Shown piece after piece: positions 16,201 through 26,985 of a stretch of 64,000 nt of DNA. How positions within the stretch are numbered: position 1 is the first letter of the stretch; each line of letters begins with the position of its first letter. The DNA comes from Paludibacterium denitrificans (GTDB taxonomy: Bacteria; Pseudomonadota; Gammaproteobacteria; Burkholderiales; Chromobacteriaceae): NCBI RefSeq assembly GCF_009707705.1, contig NZ_WLYX01000001.1, positions 372,001 to 436,000 on the forward strand, given 5' to 3'. Under the pieces are notes generated by a model, which was given only the letters and a program-made list of their open reading frames with translations, did no database searches and was not told the DNA's origin. The position numbers and the translations under genes are program-made.

Positions 16201-18636
16201 CTTACTCATTGTGGAAGACGAGAGCATCGTTGCGCTCGATTTACGCCATAACCGGAAAATCTGGGCTACCGCGTGGTTGGCCTGTGCGCCACCGGCGAAG
16301 AAGCCATCCGGCAGGCGGCCTGCCATCGCCCGGATCTGGTGTTGATGGATATCCATCTGGCCGGACAACTGAGCGGCACCGAAGCCGCACGGCAAATTCG
16401 TGAACAGCAGCAGATTCCGTCGATTTTTCTCACGGCTTACGCGGAAGAGGACATCCTGCGTCAGGCAGAAAACAGCGCACCCTATGGCTACCTGCTCAAG
16501 CCATACCAGCTGCGCGAACTCAATGCCACCGTACGCATGGCGCTGGCGTGTTGTCAGGCGACACAAGAAGGCGAACGCCAGCAACGCCAACTACAACTAG
16601 CAGTGGAAGCCGCCGCGCTCGGCGTATGGGAATGGGATGGTGAGCAACAGGCCTTTCATGTCGGCGGGGAGTTTGACCGCATTTTTGACCAGCAGGCACC
16701 GTTGCCAGACGGAAGCAAGGACGCCTTCCTCAACAGCCTGCATAGCGACGACCGGCAGCAGTTGCAACCCCTGCTGGAACAGGGCCGCCCTCTCAATACC
16801 GTGGTGCAATTGGCAACGCTTAAAACGCCGGCAAACCACAATGGGTAGAGCTGCATGCCCGCAGTTTCAGCAAGCCGGGCAGCCGCCATCAGCGCGTGGT
16901 CGGCGTGGCGCGCGATGTCACCAGACAACGCCAGATGGAACAGCAGCTGCATCAGGCCAGCATCGTGTTTCAGACCAGCGCCGAAGGCATTCTGATTCTG
17001 GATGCGCAACGCCGCATTGTTTCGGCCAACGCGGCGTTTACCCAGCTGACCGGCTACCCGAGCGAAGCCGCCTTGCAGCGTAATCCTGACGATTTTCTGC
17101 ACGTTCAGCCACATACTGAGCCGTTTTACCAACAGCTGGCCGATAACACGCCCGATCACTGGCACGGCGACATGCTCTGCCAGCGCCGGGATGGCAGCCA
17201 ATTTCCCTGCCGCCAACATATCTGCGCCGTTAACGACGAACAGGGCCAATTAAGCCACTACGTGCTGGCGTTTTCCGATCTGTCCGCCATTCGCGCGGCC
17301 GAGGAACACATCCACCATCTGGCCTATCACGATGAACTGACGGGGCTGGGCAACCGACACCATTTGCAGCGCGAACTGGAAAAAGAAATACGCCGCGCAG
17401 AACGCAATGGCCACAGCGTGGGCATCCTGTTTGTCGATCTGGATGGTTTCAAACAGGTGAACGACACGCTGGGGCACGGCGCGGGCGACCAGCTGCTGGC
17501 CAGTATTGCCAAGCGGCTCCAGCGGCACCTGCGCAGCAGTGACATTGCCACGCGCCGGGCGGCGACGAATTCCTGCTGGCCATTCCGGACGTGCAGCAGC
17601 CGGAAGAGTGCGCGTGGTTGGCCGAAAACCTGCTGGCCATCGTGCGCGACCCGATCATGATTCAGGGCGAAACTATCCGGGTATCCGGCAGCATCGGCAT
17701 TGCCCTCTACCCGGCGGATGGGGCGGACATCCCTTCCCTGCTGAAAGCCGCCGACAGCGCCATGTACGCGGCCAAGAAATCTGGCAAAAACCGCTATCGG
17801 TTTTTCAGCAGCGAGATGACCAGCCGGGCCAAAGAACGCCTGCAGGTGGAGCAAGGGCTGCAACAGGCGCTGGCGCAGCAACAATTGCGCGTGTTTTACC
17901 AGCCAACCTTTAGCCTGCACGATGGTGCCATCCATGGCTTTGAAGCCTTGCTGCGCTGGCAACACCCGCAATTGGGACTGCTGCCGTCGGCGCGTTTCAT
18001 CAGCGTGGCCGAGGAAGCCGGGCTGCTGACAGCCATGGAGTTGTGGCTGCTGAAAACCGTGTGTCAACAGGGGCGGCAGTGGCAACAGCAGGCGGGGCGG
18101 CCATTAAACATGGCGGTCAATCTGTCAGCGGCGACGCTGGCATCGGCCACGTTTTGCCAGCAGTTGGCCGAAATCCTGCAACAAAGCCAGTTGCTTAAGC
18201 GGCGTGTCTGGCGCTGGAAATCAATGAAACCACGCTGCAAGCGCTCGACCAGCGCGAGGCGCGGCTAAGTGCCTTGCAGCATCTGGGCATCTCGCTCACC
18301 GTGGACGATTTTGGCAGCGGCGCCTCGTCCTTGCTGCTGTTGCAGCAGCCGCACTTCAGCCGTCTGAAAATCAGTCAGGCGTTTATCGATAGTGGCGCAC
18401 AGCAACCCAGCCAGCAGGCCATTCTGCACACCCTCGGCCAGCTGGCCCGGCAGCTCAACGTGCAACTGAGCGCCAAAAACATCGAAACCTTGTCGCAATG
18501 GCAATTACTGCAAGGCAGCGGTTGCGACAGTGGCCGTGGCTACCTGCTCTGCCCGCCGTTACCGGCCGAAGCGATTGCCCACATGTTTGGTCACGCGCTG
18601 CACAACCCGGTGGGCGAGCTCGCCTGCGCAAGCTGA
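16187..18636 (+). CDS. Response regulator with PAS, GGDEF and EAL domains
   Basis: Likely the output of the kinase ahead of it. REC domain: LLIVEDESIVALDL, phospho-Asp in LVLMDIHLAG, LTAY and LLKPY. Two PAS domains follow. GGDEF comes next (HDELTGLGNRHHLQRE, then GGDEFLLAIPD), and EAL after it (FHGF-like [36 protein letters not shown]). The EAL motif reads GFEALL with an intact Glu. About 816 aa after four repairs: CCGG 16252 (one T lost from CCTGG), GCCGGC 16827 (one G lost), GCCGGG 17554 and GCTTAAGC 18193. LSAKNIETLSQW replaces the usual AEGVET, so phosphodiesterase activity is uncertain. Confidence 0.85.
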
Positions 18637-18647
18637 GTCCACCGGGT

Positions 18648-18660
18648 TTCGGCCAACCTT
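18648..18660 (-). repeat. GTTGGCCGAA element, extended form
   Basis: AAGGTTGGCCGAA on the - strand, 12 bases after the stop of the EAL gene and between convergent genes. One of the non-coding copies of the window's over-represented word. Confidence 0.8.
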
Positions 18661-18681
18661 GCGCCTTGCCCCAATGCGCGG

Positions 18682-19673
18682 TTAACCGATCGGTTCATGG
18701 CGCGTCTTATACAGCGACACCGCGACACCAGAACTGAGCAACAGCAGGGTCACCCCTAAAGACAAGGGCGTGGGAATGGTGAAGTCGACGACATGGATGT
18801 CGTGCAGGTACACCAGCCCCACCTTGACGCCGATAAACACCAGCACCAGCGCCAGCGCGTACTTGAGGTAATGGAAGCGATGCACCATCGCTGCCAGCGC
18901 AAAGTACAGCGCACGCAGGCCAAGGATGGCAAAAATGTTGGAGGTGTAAACCAGAAACGGGTCTTGCGTGATGGAGAAGATGGCCGGAATGCTATCGACC
19001 GCAAATACTACATCGGCGCTTTCAATCAGGATCAGGGTCAGCAGCAGCGGCGTGGCCCACCAGCCGGGCGCCAGCTGCTGCGTTTCACCACGCACCAGAA
19101 AATGCTTGCCATGCAGGCCGGGCGTCAGCCGCAGGTGACGCCGCAACCACTGATAGCCACGATTGGCTTCCAGCGAAGGCGGCGTATCGTCGGAAAACAG
19201 CATTTTCACACCGGTCACCATCAGGAACAGCCCGAACAGCACCAGCATCCACTGGAATTCCGCCACCAGCACCGCCCCGACGCCAATCATCAGGGCGCGC
19301 AACACAATCACCCCCATGATGCCCCAGAACAGCACCCGATGCTGATACATGCGCGGCACCGCCATGGTGGTAAAGATCAGCGACATCACGAACACGTTGT
19401 CCATCGACAGCGATTTTTCCACCAGATAACCGGTGAGATACTGCATGCCTAAGCATCGCTGCCCTTGTACCACCACACCCAGCCGCCAAAGGCCAGCCCC
19501 ATGCCGATATAAAACCCGGACAACTTGAGGCTTTCCCGCACGCTGATCTCGTGCTGATCCTTATGCAGCACGCCCAGATCGAAGATCAGCAGGCCCGCCA
19601 CGATGCCAATGAACATCAGCCACACCCAGAGCGGGTAGCCAAGCCATAAGGTCGCCAACCATTCCATCATCAA
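18682..19673 (-). CDS. TerC family integral membrane protein
   Basis: A TerC/Alx-type membrane protein, associated with tellurium resistance and Mn(II) homeostasis (by family). Nine or so membrane helices. Conserved acidic motifs are seen: FDLGVLHK in the first third, EKSLSMDNVFV after the second helix, and LIESADVVFAVDSIPAI in the centre. About 329 aa. The frame breaks at GCCTAAGC 19447-19454; GCCGGC there restores WWYKGSDAGMQYLTGYLVEKS. The start has three consecutive ATG codons (19673, 19670, 19667). Confidence 0.9.
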
Positions 19674-19688
19674 GTCCCTGTCTGCCTG

Positions 19689-20578
19689 TTAGCGACGGTT
19701 CTGCAAAGCTGCAATGCGGTCTTCAATGCGCGGGTGACTGGAGAACAGCTCCATGAAGCCCGCCTTGTCGGCAATACCGGAGGCCGCCATGTTGGCTTAA
19801 GCAGATCGCCGCTTTCCATCCCGCCGAGGCGACGCAAGGCGGCAACCATCGGGCTGGCACCGCCCAGCAGGTGCGCCGCGCCAAGCATCGGCCCGGAACT
19901 CGCGCTGACGCGAAAAATACATGACGATGATCGAGGCCAGTATGCCAAACACGATCTCACAGACAATCACCGTGATCATGTAGCCAATGCCCGGCCCACT
20001 GCTGCTGCCCTCTTCCTCGTCACGGCGCAGGAAACTGTCCACCAGATAGCCGACGACACGCGCCGGAAAAACACAAAGGTGTTGACCACGCCCTGAATCA
20101 GCGTCAGCGTCACCATGTCGCCGTTCTTGATATGGGCCATTTCATGCGCCAGAACAGCCTGCACTTCTTCCTCGGTCATCGAGGACAGCAAACCAGTCGA
20201 CACCGCCACCAGTGAGCTGGACTTGCTCGCACCGGTGGCAAAGGCATTGGGTTCGCCCTCGTACACGGCCACTTCCGGCATCGGCAACGCCGCGCGGTCG
20301 GCCAGTTTTTTTACCGTCATCAACAGCCAGCGCTCGGTACTATCGGTCGTATTGTTGTCGATCACGCGGGCGCCGGTACTCCATTTGGCGATGGTTTTGG
20401 ACATCAGCAGCGACAGGAAGGCCCCGCCAAACCCCATCAAGGCGGCAAACGCCAACAAAGTACCCAGCTGCAGGCCGTTCGCGGTCAGGAAGCGATTAAC
20501 TCCGAGCAACTGCGCCGCCGGGCTCAGTACCAGCATTACTGCCAGGTTGGTGGCAATCAGCAATATCACGCGTTTCAT
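19689..20578 (-). CDS. htpX: Zinc metalloprotease HtpX
   Basis: An inner-membrane M48 protease for quality control of membrane proteins. Seen: two N-terminal membrane helices, [13 protein letters not shown] with the HExxH zinc motif (HEMAH), two later helices (GVVNTFVFF and [19 protein letters not shown]), [10 protein letters not shown] with the third ligand Glu, and [10 protein letters not shown] at the end. 295 aa after three repairs: CCGG 20063 ([17 protein letters not shown]), GCCAAGC 19880 ([12 protein letters not shown]) and GCTTAAGC 19795 (GDLPANMAA). Divergent from the NhaR-like gene. Confidence 0.92.
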
Positions 20579-20714
20579 CGTGTTTGTCCTCGTGCAAATA
20601 AGATTGGCCGCCCGGTACTGGCGGCATGATTAACGCTGTAAGCATAACGCCATCTACTCAACGAAAAAATCAAATAAAATCGTAGCGTTTATCCGATTTT
20701 TTCGTATTGATGAT

Positions 20715-21629
20715 ATGTCAGAACCACTCAATTACAAGCATCTGCATTATTTCTGGGCGGTGGCACGCGAAGGCAGCGTGACGCGCGCGGCGGCGCAACT
20801 GGGCATGAGCCCGCAAACCGTCAGCGGTCAGGTATCGCGGCTGGAGCAGACGCTGGGCCGGGCGCTGTTTACCCAGCAGGGGCGCAACCTGCAATTGACC
20901 GAGGCCGGACGGGTGGCGCTGCGCTACGCCGACCAGATTTTCATGCTGGGCGAAACCTTGCAGGAAACACTGCAGGATGCCCAGCTCGACAAGACCATCC
21001 GGCTGGCGGTGGGAATTTCCGACGTATTACCCAAGACGGTGTCCTACCGTTTGCTGCAACCGGCGCTGGCGCTGGAACAGCGGGTGCGGCTGGCCTGCAC
21101 CGAACGCGACTTCGAACAGTTATTGGCTGATCTGGCCCAGCATCGACTAGACTTGGTGTTGGCCGACCGCCCGGTTTAAGCCGGTGGCTTGCCAGCCTTG
21201 CAATCGAATTTGCTGGCACGCTGCCCGGTGATGATCTTCGCCACCGCCACGTTGGCCGAACGCTATCGCGCCCCCTTCCCCGCCTGCCTGCACCGCGCGC
21301 CCATGCTGCTGCCCACACGCGGTAATGTGTTACGCAGCCAGCTGGAACAGTGGTTTGAAGAGATTGATGTCAAGGTGGAAGTGGTGGCGGAATTTGAAGA
21401 TGGCGCGCTGCTCAACACCTTCGGCCAACAAGGGCTGGGGCTGTTTCCGGCCCCGGCGTTTCAGCCCGGCGATATTACCGGACGGCTGGATGTCGAAATG
21501 CTGGGGCGAGTGGGCAAGGTGTATGAGCACTATTACGCCATTACCCATCGCCGCAAGCTGCAGCACCCGGCAGTGCAGGCCGTTTTGCAGACGGCCGCGC
21601 CAGATGTGGCGGACACCACGGAACCATAA
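20715..21629 (+). CDS. nhaR: LysR family regulator, NhaR-like
   Basis: A LysR-type regulator most like NhaR, the sodium/pH-responsive activator of the Na+/H+ antiporter gene. N-terminal helix-turn-helix: LNYKHLHYFWAVAREGSVTR, AAAQLGMSPQTVSGQVSRLE. The effector domain contains TLAERYRAPFPACLHRAP and FAFEDGALL-like EFEDGALLNTFGQQGLGLFP. 304 aa. One in-frame TAA at 21177-21179 (GTTTAAGCC). Reading GTGCCGGCC instead gives DRPVPAGGLPALQ with no length change. No nhaA lies beside it in this window. Divergent from htpX. Confidence 0.75.
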
Positions 21630-21774
21630 AGGCATCGCCACAGTCCAGACCACATACGCAAGGTAGCTTACCGACATACGCCGGACACATAAAGCCGTTA
21701 CCCTAGCCGGGTATAACTTCGGCTGATCGCCCCGCCTGATGGGCCATTCACTCACCTGACACAGGCTGCAGACG

Positions 21775-23830
21775 ATGAGAGAAGCGACTTTCCCCCTCAC
21801 GCTGGATAGCGTATTCCATCAACTGGTACACGGCAGCGCGCCACCACTGGAGGCATTGGCCGACCTGATCCGTTGCCTGCGCCCCATGCCCGGCGCCCAG
21901 ACGCAGGCGGCCACGATGAATCTGCGCGCCCTGTCCCATCTGCTGGAACACTGGCCGGACGCACGCCAGTCGCTGCGTAGCGCACTGCTGGCGCTGCTGA
22001 CCGAAACCCGCCAAATCCACCTGTATACCGAATCCGGCATTCTGGCCAACGCCAGCTTTTTTGCCACACTCTCCAACCGTATCGGCGAGCGGATACTGCC
22101 CATGCCAACGCGGCCGGATTCGCTACGCGACCGTTTCGGCCAACTGTTCCGCTGGCAGGAAGACTATCGCTGGCTGGCGGCCATTCCGGACGAAGTGTGG
22201 TACGACCTGTGGCACGCCATGGCCCGGCAGGAAGAAGCCGATCAGGACGGCTGGCGTCACACCCGCCTGCAGATGATCGAAGCCTTGCAGGTAATCGCCG
22301 CGCGCGTGGCGGCGATCGGGCTGGAGCCAGAACTGGTACGCATCTACCCGGAGATCGAGCGCTTCGAATCGCCATTTTTACAGCTCAATGCCGAGGTGCT
22401 GCATTACGCCGTCAGCTACCGGCAGGCGCTGACCGAACATGTCGCGCCCAGCGAAGACGAAAAGCATATTCTGGTGTTGTTGCAGCAGTGCGAGGAGATA
22501 CTGGGCAAAGTCCGCAAGAACGCCTCGCGCTGCGGGATTTCCGTCAACCTGACCTATCTCGCGCTGCGGCTGTCGCAGTGCATCGAGCGCATGCGCGCGC
22601 TGCTGACGCTGCTTGATCCGGCGCATGACGGCCGGCAGCAACCCGGCGCTCTACCGGCTGCTGGTGCAGTGCGTACGCGCGGAAAACCGCAAGTACAGCG
22701 TGCGCGACCTGTTCAAATCCAATACCGAACTGCTGGCCTTGCAGGTGACCGAACATGCCGGGCGCCGTGGCGAACACTATATTGCGGAAACTCGGCAGGA
22801 ATGGAACGCCATGGCCAAGGCGGCCATGGGCGCGGGGCTGATTGTCGGCATCATGGCGCTGATCAAGCTACTGCTGGCACGCGGCCATCTGCCGCTGTTG
22901 TGGGAAGGGCTGGCCTTTGGGCTGAACTACGCCATCGGCTTCATCATTGTGCAATTGCTGCACTTCACCATCGCCACCAAGCAGTAAGCGATGACGGCAG
23001 CCCACATCGCCGCCTCCATCCCGCCGCAGCACGGCAACAAGAATCAGATGGAAGAATTGGCCGACTTGGTGGTCAAGGTGCTCAGAACGCAGTTCATTGC
23101 CATTCTGGGCAACGTGCTGCTGGCTATCCCCACCGCTGCCGTCATTGCCTTTGGCTGGCAGTGGCTGTTCGGCCAACCCTTGATCGGGGCAGACAAGGCT
23201 CAACACTTGCTGCACGATCTCGACCCGTTGCATAGTCTGGCGCTGCTCCATGCGGCCATCGCCGGGGTATATCTGTTTCTCGCCGGGCTGATCGCTAAGC
23301 TATTACGACAACCGCGCCATCTACCGCCGCATCCCTGCGCGGCTGGCCGGGCACCGCTGGCTCAACCGCCTGCTGGGCACGCATCGGACCCATCGTCTGG
23401 CGCACTACGTCGAACACAATTTGGGCGCGCTGGCCGGTAACTTTTATTTTGGCCTGTTTCTCGGCATGACCGGCACCGTGGGCATCATCCTCGGCTTGCC
23501 GCTGGATATCCGTCACATCACCTTTTCCGCCGCCAATCTGGCTTTTTGTAGCGTAACGCTGGACTTCAACCTGCCCGGCACACCGCGCTATTGGCCATTA
23601 GCGGTGTCGGGCTGATCGGTCTGACCAACCTCAGCGTCAGCTTCAGTCTGGCGCTGTGGGTAGCACTGCGTTCGCGCAAGCTGGCTGGGCAACAGGCACT
23701 GCCGCTGATTCCGATGCTGCTGCGTCGGCTGATCCGTCATCCCTTGGCGTTTTTCCTGCCGCCGCGCGGCAAACGCACGCCAGCACAGGAAGCGGAGCCG
23801 GGTAACGAACCGCCAAAACCGCTGGACTAG
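21775..23830 (+). CDS. PF10136 'site-specific recombinase' family membrane protein
   Basis: A large protein of the family named after gonococcal Gcr (PF10136). It looks like a membrane protein, not a classical recombinase. Residues 1-290 are helical and soluble (LIRCLRPMPGAQTQAATMNL, HLYTESGILANASFFATLSN). The C-terminal part has about six membrane helices (GLIVGIMALIKLLL, AILGNVLLAIPTAAVIAFGW, FYFGLFLGMTGTVGIILGLP). 684 aa after repairs at 22630 (extra G before GCCGGC), TAA 22985 (GTAAGC for GCCGGC; IATKQPAMTAAH), GCTAAGC 23294 (GLIAGYYDNRAIY) and CCGG 23575 (CCTGG; LPWHTALLAISG). The true biochemical role is unknown. Confidence 0.85.
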
Positions 23831-23840
23831 CGCGTCCGTA

Positions 23841-23850
23841 TTCGGCCAAC
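23841..23850 (-). repeat. GTTGGCCGAA element
   Basis: Non-coding copy (context AGGGTTGGCCGAAT on the - strand) 11 bases after the stop of the PF10136 gene and just ahead of a terminator hairpin. Confidence 0.8.
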
Positions 23851-23862
23851 CCTGACCATAAA

Positions 23863-23887
23863 AAAACCGGCTCATTGAGCCGGTTTT
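23863..23887. terminator. Bidirectional rho-independent terminator
   Basis: A perfect 11-bp stem, AAAACCGGCTC / GAGCCGGTTTT, with a 3-base loop between convergent genes. T-runs follow on both strands. Confidence 0.9.
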
Positions 23888-23911
23888 CCTGATCATGGCA
23901 GCCTGTTTGTT

Positions 23912-24172
23912 TCAGGCTGCCAGCAGTTGCTTCACCACATCCACATAGGCCTGTTTGGCCTCATCGGCACTCTTGCCTTTGAGCTTGTCCCGTGCATCGT
24001 ATTTGGCACGATTGATGAAGTCCATCATCCCCGGCCGCTCGCCGCTGACATCGCCCTCGGTGGCTTGTTTGAACAGTGCGTACAGCTGCAACAGCGTTTG
24101 ATTGTCCGGTCGTTCCGACAGGGTTTTGACATCGGCCTGTGCCCGGGTAAATAGCGTGTCTAAATCAGACAT
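23912..24172 (-). CDS. Acyl-CoA-binding protein
   Basis: An 86-aa protein of the ACBP family, which binds medium/long acyl-CoA esters. Family features are seen along its length: LFTRAQADVKTLSERPDNQT, LLQLYALFKQATEGD with the YxLFKQAT signature, and AKYDARDKLKGKSADEAKQA. Full length and intact. Common in beta- and some gammaproteobacteria. Ends at the shared terminator at 23863. Confidence 0.92.
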   Translation of the reverse strand: MSDLDTLFTRAQADVKTLSERPDNQTLLQLYALFKQATEGDVSGERPGMMDFINRAKYDARDKLKGKSADEAKQAYVDVVKQLLAA

Positions 24173-24288
24173 GGTGTCTCCTTCGTGTTATCGGTGGCAA
24201 AACATCGCCCCGGTATTAGCGTTGTAATGGGGTTAGCCCAACCGGATATACCGGTCGTTGACGACTGTAACACGAAATTCCGGCCAGA

Positions 24289-25017
24289 TTAATCCAGCCA
24301 GCCGATCTGGATAATCTTGAAGCTTTTTACCAGTCGCCCCTGCCGCACGGCCGGGAAGAAACGGGCCTGCCGGAAGCGCTCCATCGGCACCTGCTCGGCC
24401 CCGGCTGGTGTGGCACTGATCAGCTGCACTGCATCCACATAACCTTGTTCGTTGATGTAGACCTTAAGCATCACGCTGGTGCGGTCGTCCGGCGAGGCAT
24501 TGGTGACCGAGACATCAATCGGCTGCTGCTCGCGAGCCACCACATCCACCTCCCGCGCGGCGTAATACACGTCCAGCCCCAACCAGGGCGGATTGCCCAT
24601 CCCCCGCCGCAGCCAGTGCCGCGGCCTCCTCGGCCGACGGCGTTGAAACATCCTGCGCGGTCAGCACCGGGCTGGATGCAGGTTGAACCACGGGCATGGG
24701 CGGGGACGGATTGGCATCAGCCGATGGAGACGGCTTGCTCGGCAAGGCGAAATGCGCCTGATCCGTCAGCAGTACCGGCGGCGCCTTCACCTTCGGCGCG
24801 GGCCTTGGCGGCGTTGGCTGTGCCTTAAGAACGGCGCGGGTTGCCGTCGGGGCGTGACGGTTGTGCGCAGCCGCACTGCCAGCCCTTGTTCGGCACGTCC
24901 GTCGTTAGCCCCACCGCCACCACCGGCCTTGCCCACCGGCAAGCCCCACAGCAGCAGCGCATGCAGCAGCAACGACCCCAGCAACGCCAGCGCAATCACC
25001 CGGCGGGCTGCGGCCAC
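24289..25017 (-). CDS. TonB-like energy-transducer protein
   Basis: One N-terminal membrane helix (VIALALLGSLLLHALLLWGL with the SxxxH-like SLLLHA), a Gly- then Pro/Ala-rich periplasmic spacer (KAQPTPPRPAPKVKAPPVLL), and a C-terminal alpha/beta domain (LKVYINEQGYVDAVQLISAT, FRQARFFPAVRQGRLVKS). About 241 aa. Two breaks: GCCTTAAG 24822-24829 (GCCGGC; PAPLPAQPTPP) and an extra G in the G-run near 24605 (AAAGMGNPPWLG). GTG start at 25017; an ATG ten bases upstream is out of frame. No exbB/exbD nearby, so the partner is unknown. Confidence 0.7.
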
Positions 25018-25079
25018 AGGCGGCCATACTGGCGGTGCCTATGGGGAACGAATGCTCTACCCATCAGCACAGGGCGCCG

Positions 25080-25811
25080 TTACTTGGCGTTCAACAGCTG
25101 CTCGATCTGTTCCTGTTCGATCGCGCCCGGCACCACACGGCCATTGGCAAATACCAGCGCTGGCGTACCGGTAATGCCCAGTTGCTTGCCCAGTGCCTGA
25201 ATCTTGTCGAGCGGGGTATTGCAGTTGTCACGGCCGGTCAGCGGCTTGCCATCGCGCATGTAGGCGGTCCAGGTCGCAGCACGGTCTTTGGAACACCAGA
25301 TCTGTTTGGCCTTGTGCATGGCATCCGGGTGCAGTTCGGACAATGGGAAGAGGAAGGTGTAAATCGTGACATTGGTCACGCCCGGCAGGCTTTCGCGTTC
25401 CAGTTGGCGGCAGAACGGACAATCCGGGTCGGTAAACACGGCCATCTTGCGTGCACCATTACCACGCACTTCCTTGAAGGCATATTGCAGCGGCAGGCTA
25501 TCCCACTTGAGCGTGTTCAGCTCCGCCGTGCGTTTTTCGGTCAGGCTTTCCTTCTTGACCGCATCAACCAGATCGCCCACCAGTACGTAGTCGACCTTTT
25601 CATCGACATAAACAATCTGCTTGCCTTTGACCACTACCTCAAACAACCCCTTCACCGGGGTGGTTCTGACACTGTCTACCTGCCGATTGGGAAAGCGAGC
25701 CTGAAAGGCTTTCTTCACATCGCTGATATTGGTTTCGGCATTGGCGGTACAGGCTGCCATCGACAGCAGCAGCGAGGCGGCCATGGCCAGCGATTTAAGC
25801 GTTGCGTTCAT
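25080..25811 (-). CDS. dsbC: Thiol:disulfide interchange protein DsbC
   Basis: A periplasmic disulfide isomerase. Signal peptide MNATLKSLAMAASLLLSMAA ending in ANA/ET. N-terminal dimerisation domain (ISDVKKAFQARFPNRQVDSV). Thioredoxin fold with the active site FTDPDCPFCRQLE (CPFC; E. coli has CGYC). Cis-Pro in GITGTPALVFANGR. 243 aa, intact. A second Cys pair (WCSKDRAA and DNCNTPL) matches the structural disulfide of DsbC. ATG 25811 preferred over 25832. Confidence 0.92.
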   Translation of the reverse strand: MNATLKSLAMAASLLLSMAACTANAETNISDVKKAFQARFPNRQVDSVRTTPVKGLFEVVVKGKQIVYVDEKVDYVLVGDLVDAVKKESLTEKRTAELNTLKWDSLPLQYAFKEVRGNGARKMAVFTDPDCPFCRQLERESLPGVTNVTIYTFLFPLSELHPDAMHKAKQIWCSKDRAATWTAYMRDGKPLTGRDNCNTPLDKIQALGKQLGITGTPALVFANGRVVPGAIEQEQIEQLLNAK

Positions 25812-25828
25812 TACACATCCTTGTCGGT

Positions 25829-26983
25829 TCATACACCCATCGCATGCCGCACAAACTGGCGTTTGAGCACAGACAGGCGATTGGTCAAAGTCAGTCCGGT
25901 ATTACGCAGCCAGGACACCCCCGGCTGGCGCGCATGAAACAGCTGAAACAGCGCATCACACGCCAACTGCATGGTTTTCACCGCTTCGCGCCGCTCGCGC
26001 TCGTAGCGGCGCAGGATCAGGTATTCGCTTACATCCGTTGCCGTAGCCAGCAGGCGCGCCAGCTGTTCGGCATCCTGAAACCCCGTGTTGACGCCCTGCC
26101 CGGCCAACGGGTGCACGGTATGCGCGGCATCGCCCACCAGCGCCACCCGCTGGGAGATAACCGATTCGGGCTGAATCAGCCGCAACGGGAACGCCACGGC
26201 CGGGGTCAACAGCTGCAACGCGCCCAGTTCATGGTTTCCCGCCGCAGCCACCGTTTCGGCCAACGTGTCGTGATCCATGTCCAGCAGTCGTTGCGGATCA
26301 GAGGTAGACCACACCATGGAAATGCGGTTCCCGGCCATCGGCAACCAGGCCAGAATGCTGTCGCCGGTAAACCACTGGCGCGCGATATCACCATGCGGGC
26401 GCTCGCAGGCAAAATTGGCCACCACGCCACTATGGCCATACGGCTTGACGCTGGCTTGCAGGCCGCATTGCTGACGCAGCCGGGAATTGGCGCCATCGGC
26501 ACCAACCACCAGCGCGGCTGTCAACGGACGGCCATCGTCCAGCGTCAGGCAGGCCGCTGTGGCAGAGCACTCCAGTTGCACCGGCCGCACGCCGGTCAGG
26601 CAGGTGATGGAACTTTCGGCCAACCTGCGCCACAGCGCGGCCAGCATCCAGCGATTCTCGGCAATCCATGCCAAAGCCGATTCACCGACATCGCTGGCGG
26701 CAAACTGCAAACGGCCACCGGCATCACCGCGCACATCCATGCTGGCGATAGTGCCCAGACGGGAACTATCCGGCCAGGCCTGCAGGCGCTCGAGAAAACG
26801 CCGGTTAGCCGGGCTGACAGCATAAATCCGCGCATCCCAGCCCTGTTCCAGCTGGTCGAACTGCGCATTCTGGCCTTCCAGCAACGCCACGGCCTTGCCG
26901 CTATCAGCCAGCGCCAACGCTAGGCTCGCCCCCACCAGCCCACCGCCAACCACAATCACGTCAAATTCGTGTTGCCGCGCCAT
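25829..26983 (-). CDS. UbiH/UbiF/VisC family FAD monooxygenase, copy 1
   Basis: A flavoprotein hydroxylase of ubiquinone biosynthesis. Seen: FAD-binding DVIVVGGGLVGASLALALA (GxGxxG), the DG motif GADGANSRLR, and the second FAD motif VALVGDAAHTVHPLAGQGVN (GD). 384 aa, intact. It follows a second paralogue and pepP, an arrangement like pepP-ubiH-visC of E. coli. Which ring position each copy hydroxylates cannot be read from the sequence. Confidence 0.9.
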   Translation of the reverse strand: MARQHEFDVIVVGGGLVGASLALALADSGKAVALLEGQNAQFDQLEQGWDARIYAVSPANRRFLERLQAWPDSSRLGTIASMDVRGDAGGRLQFAASDVGESALAWIAENRWMLAALWRRLAESSITCLTGVRPVQLECSATAACLTLDDGRPLTAALVVGADGANSRLRQQCGLQASVKPYGHSGVVANFACERPHGDIARQWFTGDSILAWLPMAGNRISMVWSTSDPQRLLDMDHDTLAETVAAAGNHELGALQLLTPAVAFPLRLIQPESVISQRVALVGDAAHTVHPLAGQGVNTGFQDAEQLARLLATATDVSEYLILRRYERERREAVKTMQLACDALFQLFHARQPGVSWLRNTGLTLTNRLSVLKRQFVRHAMGV

Positions 26984-26985
26984 GG

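Noticed and set aside
25802..26923. 373-codon + strand frame opposite the first UbiH-like gene
   Set aside because: His/Gln/Arg-rich shadow of an intact flavoprotein gene.
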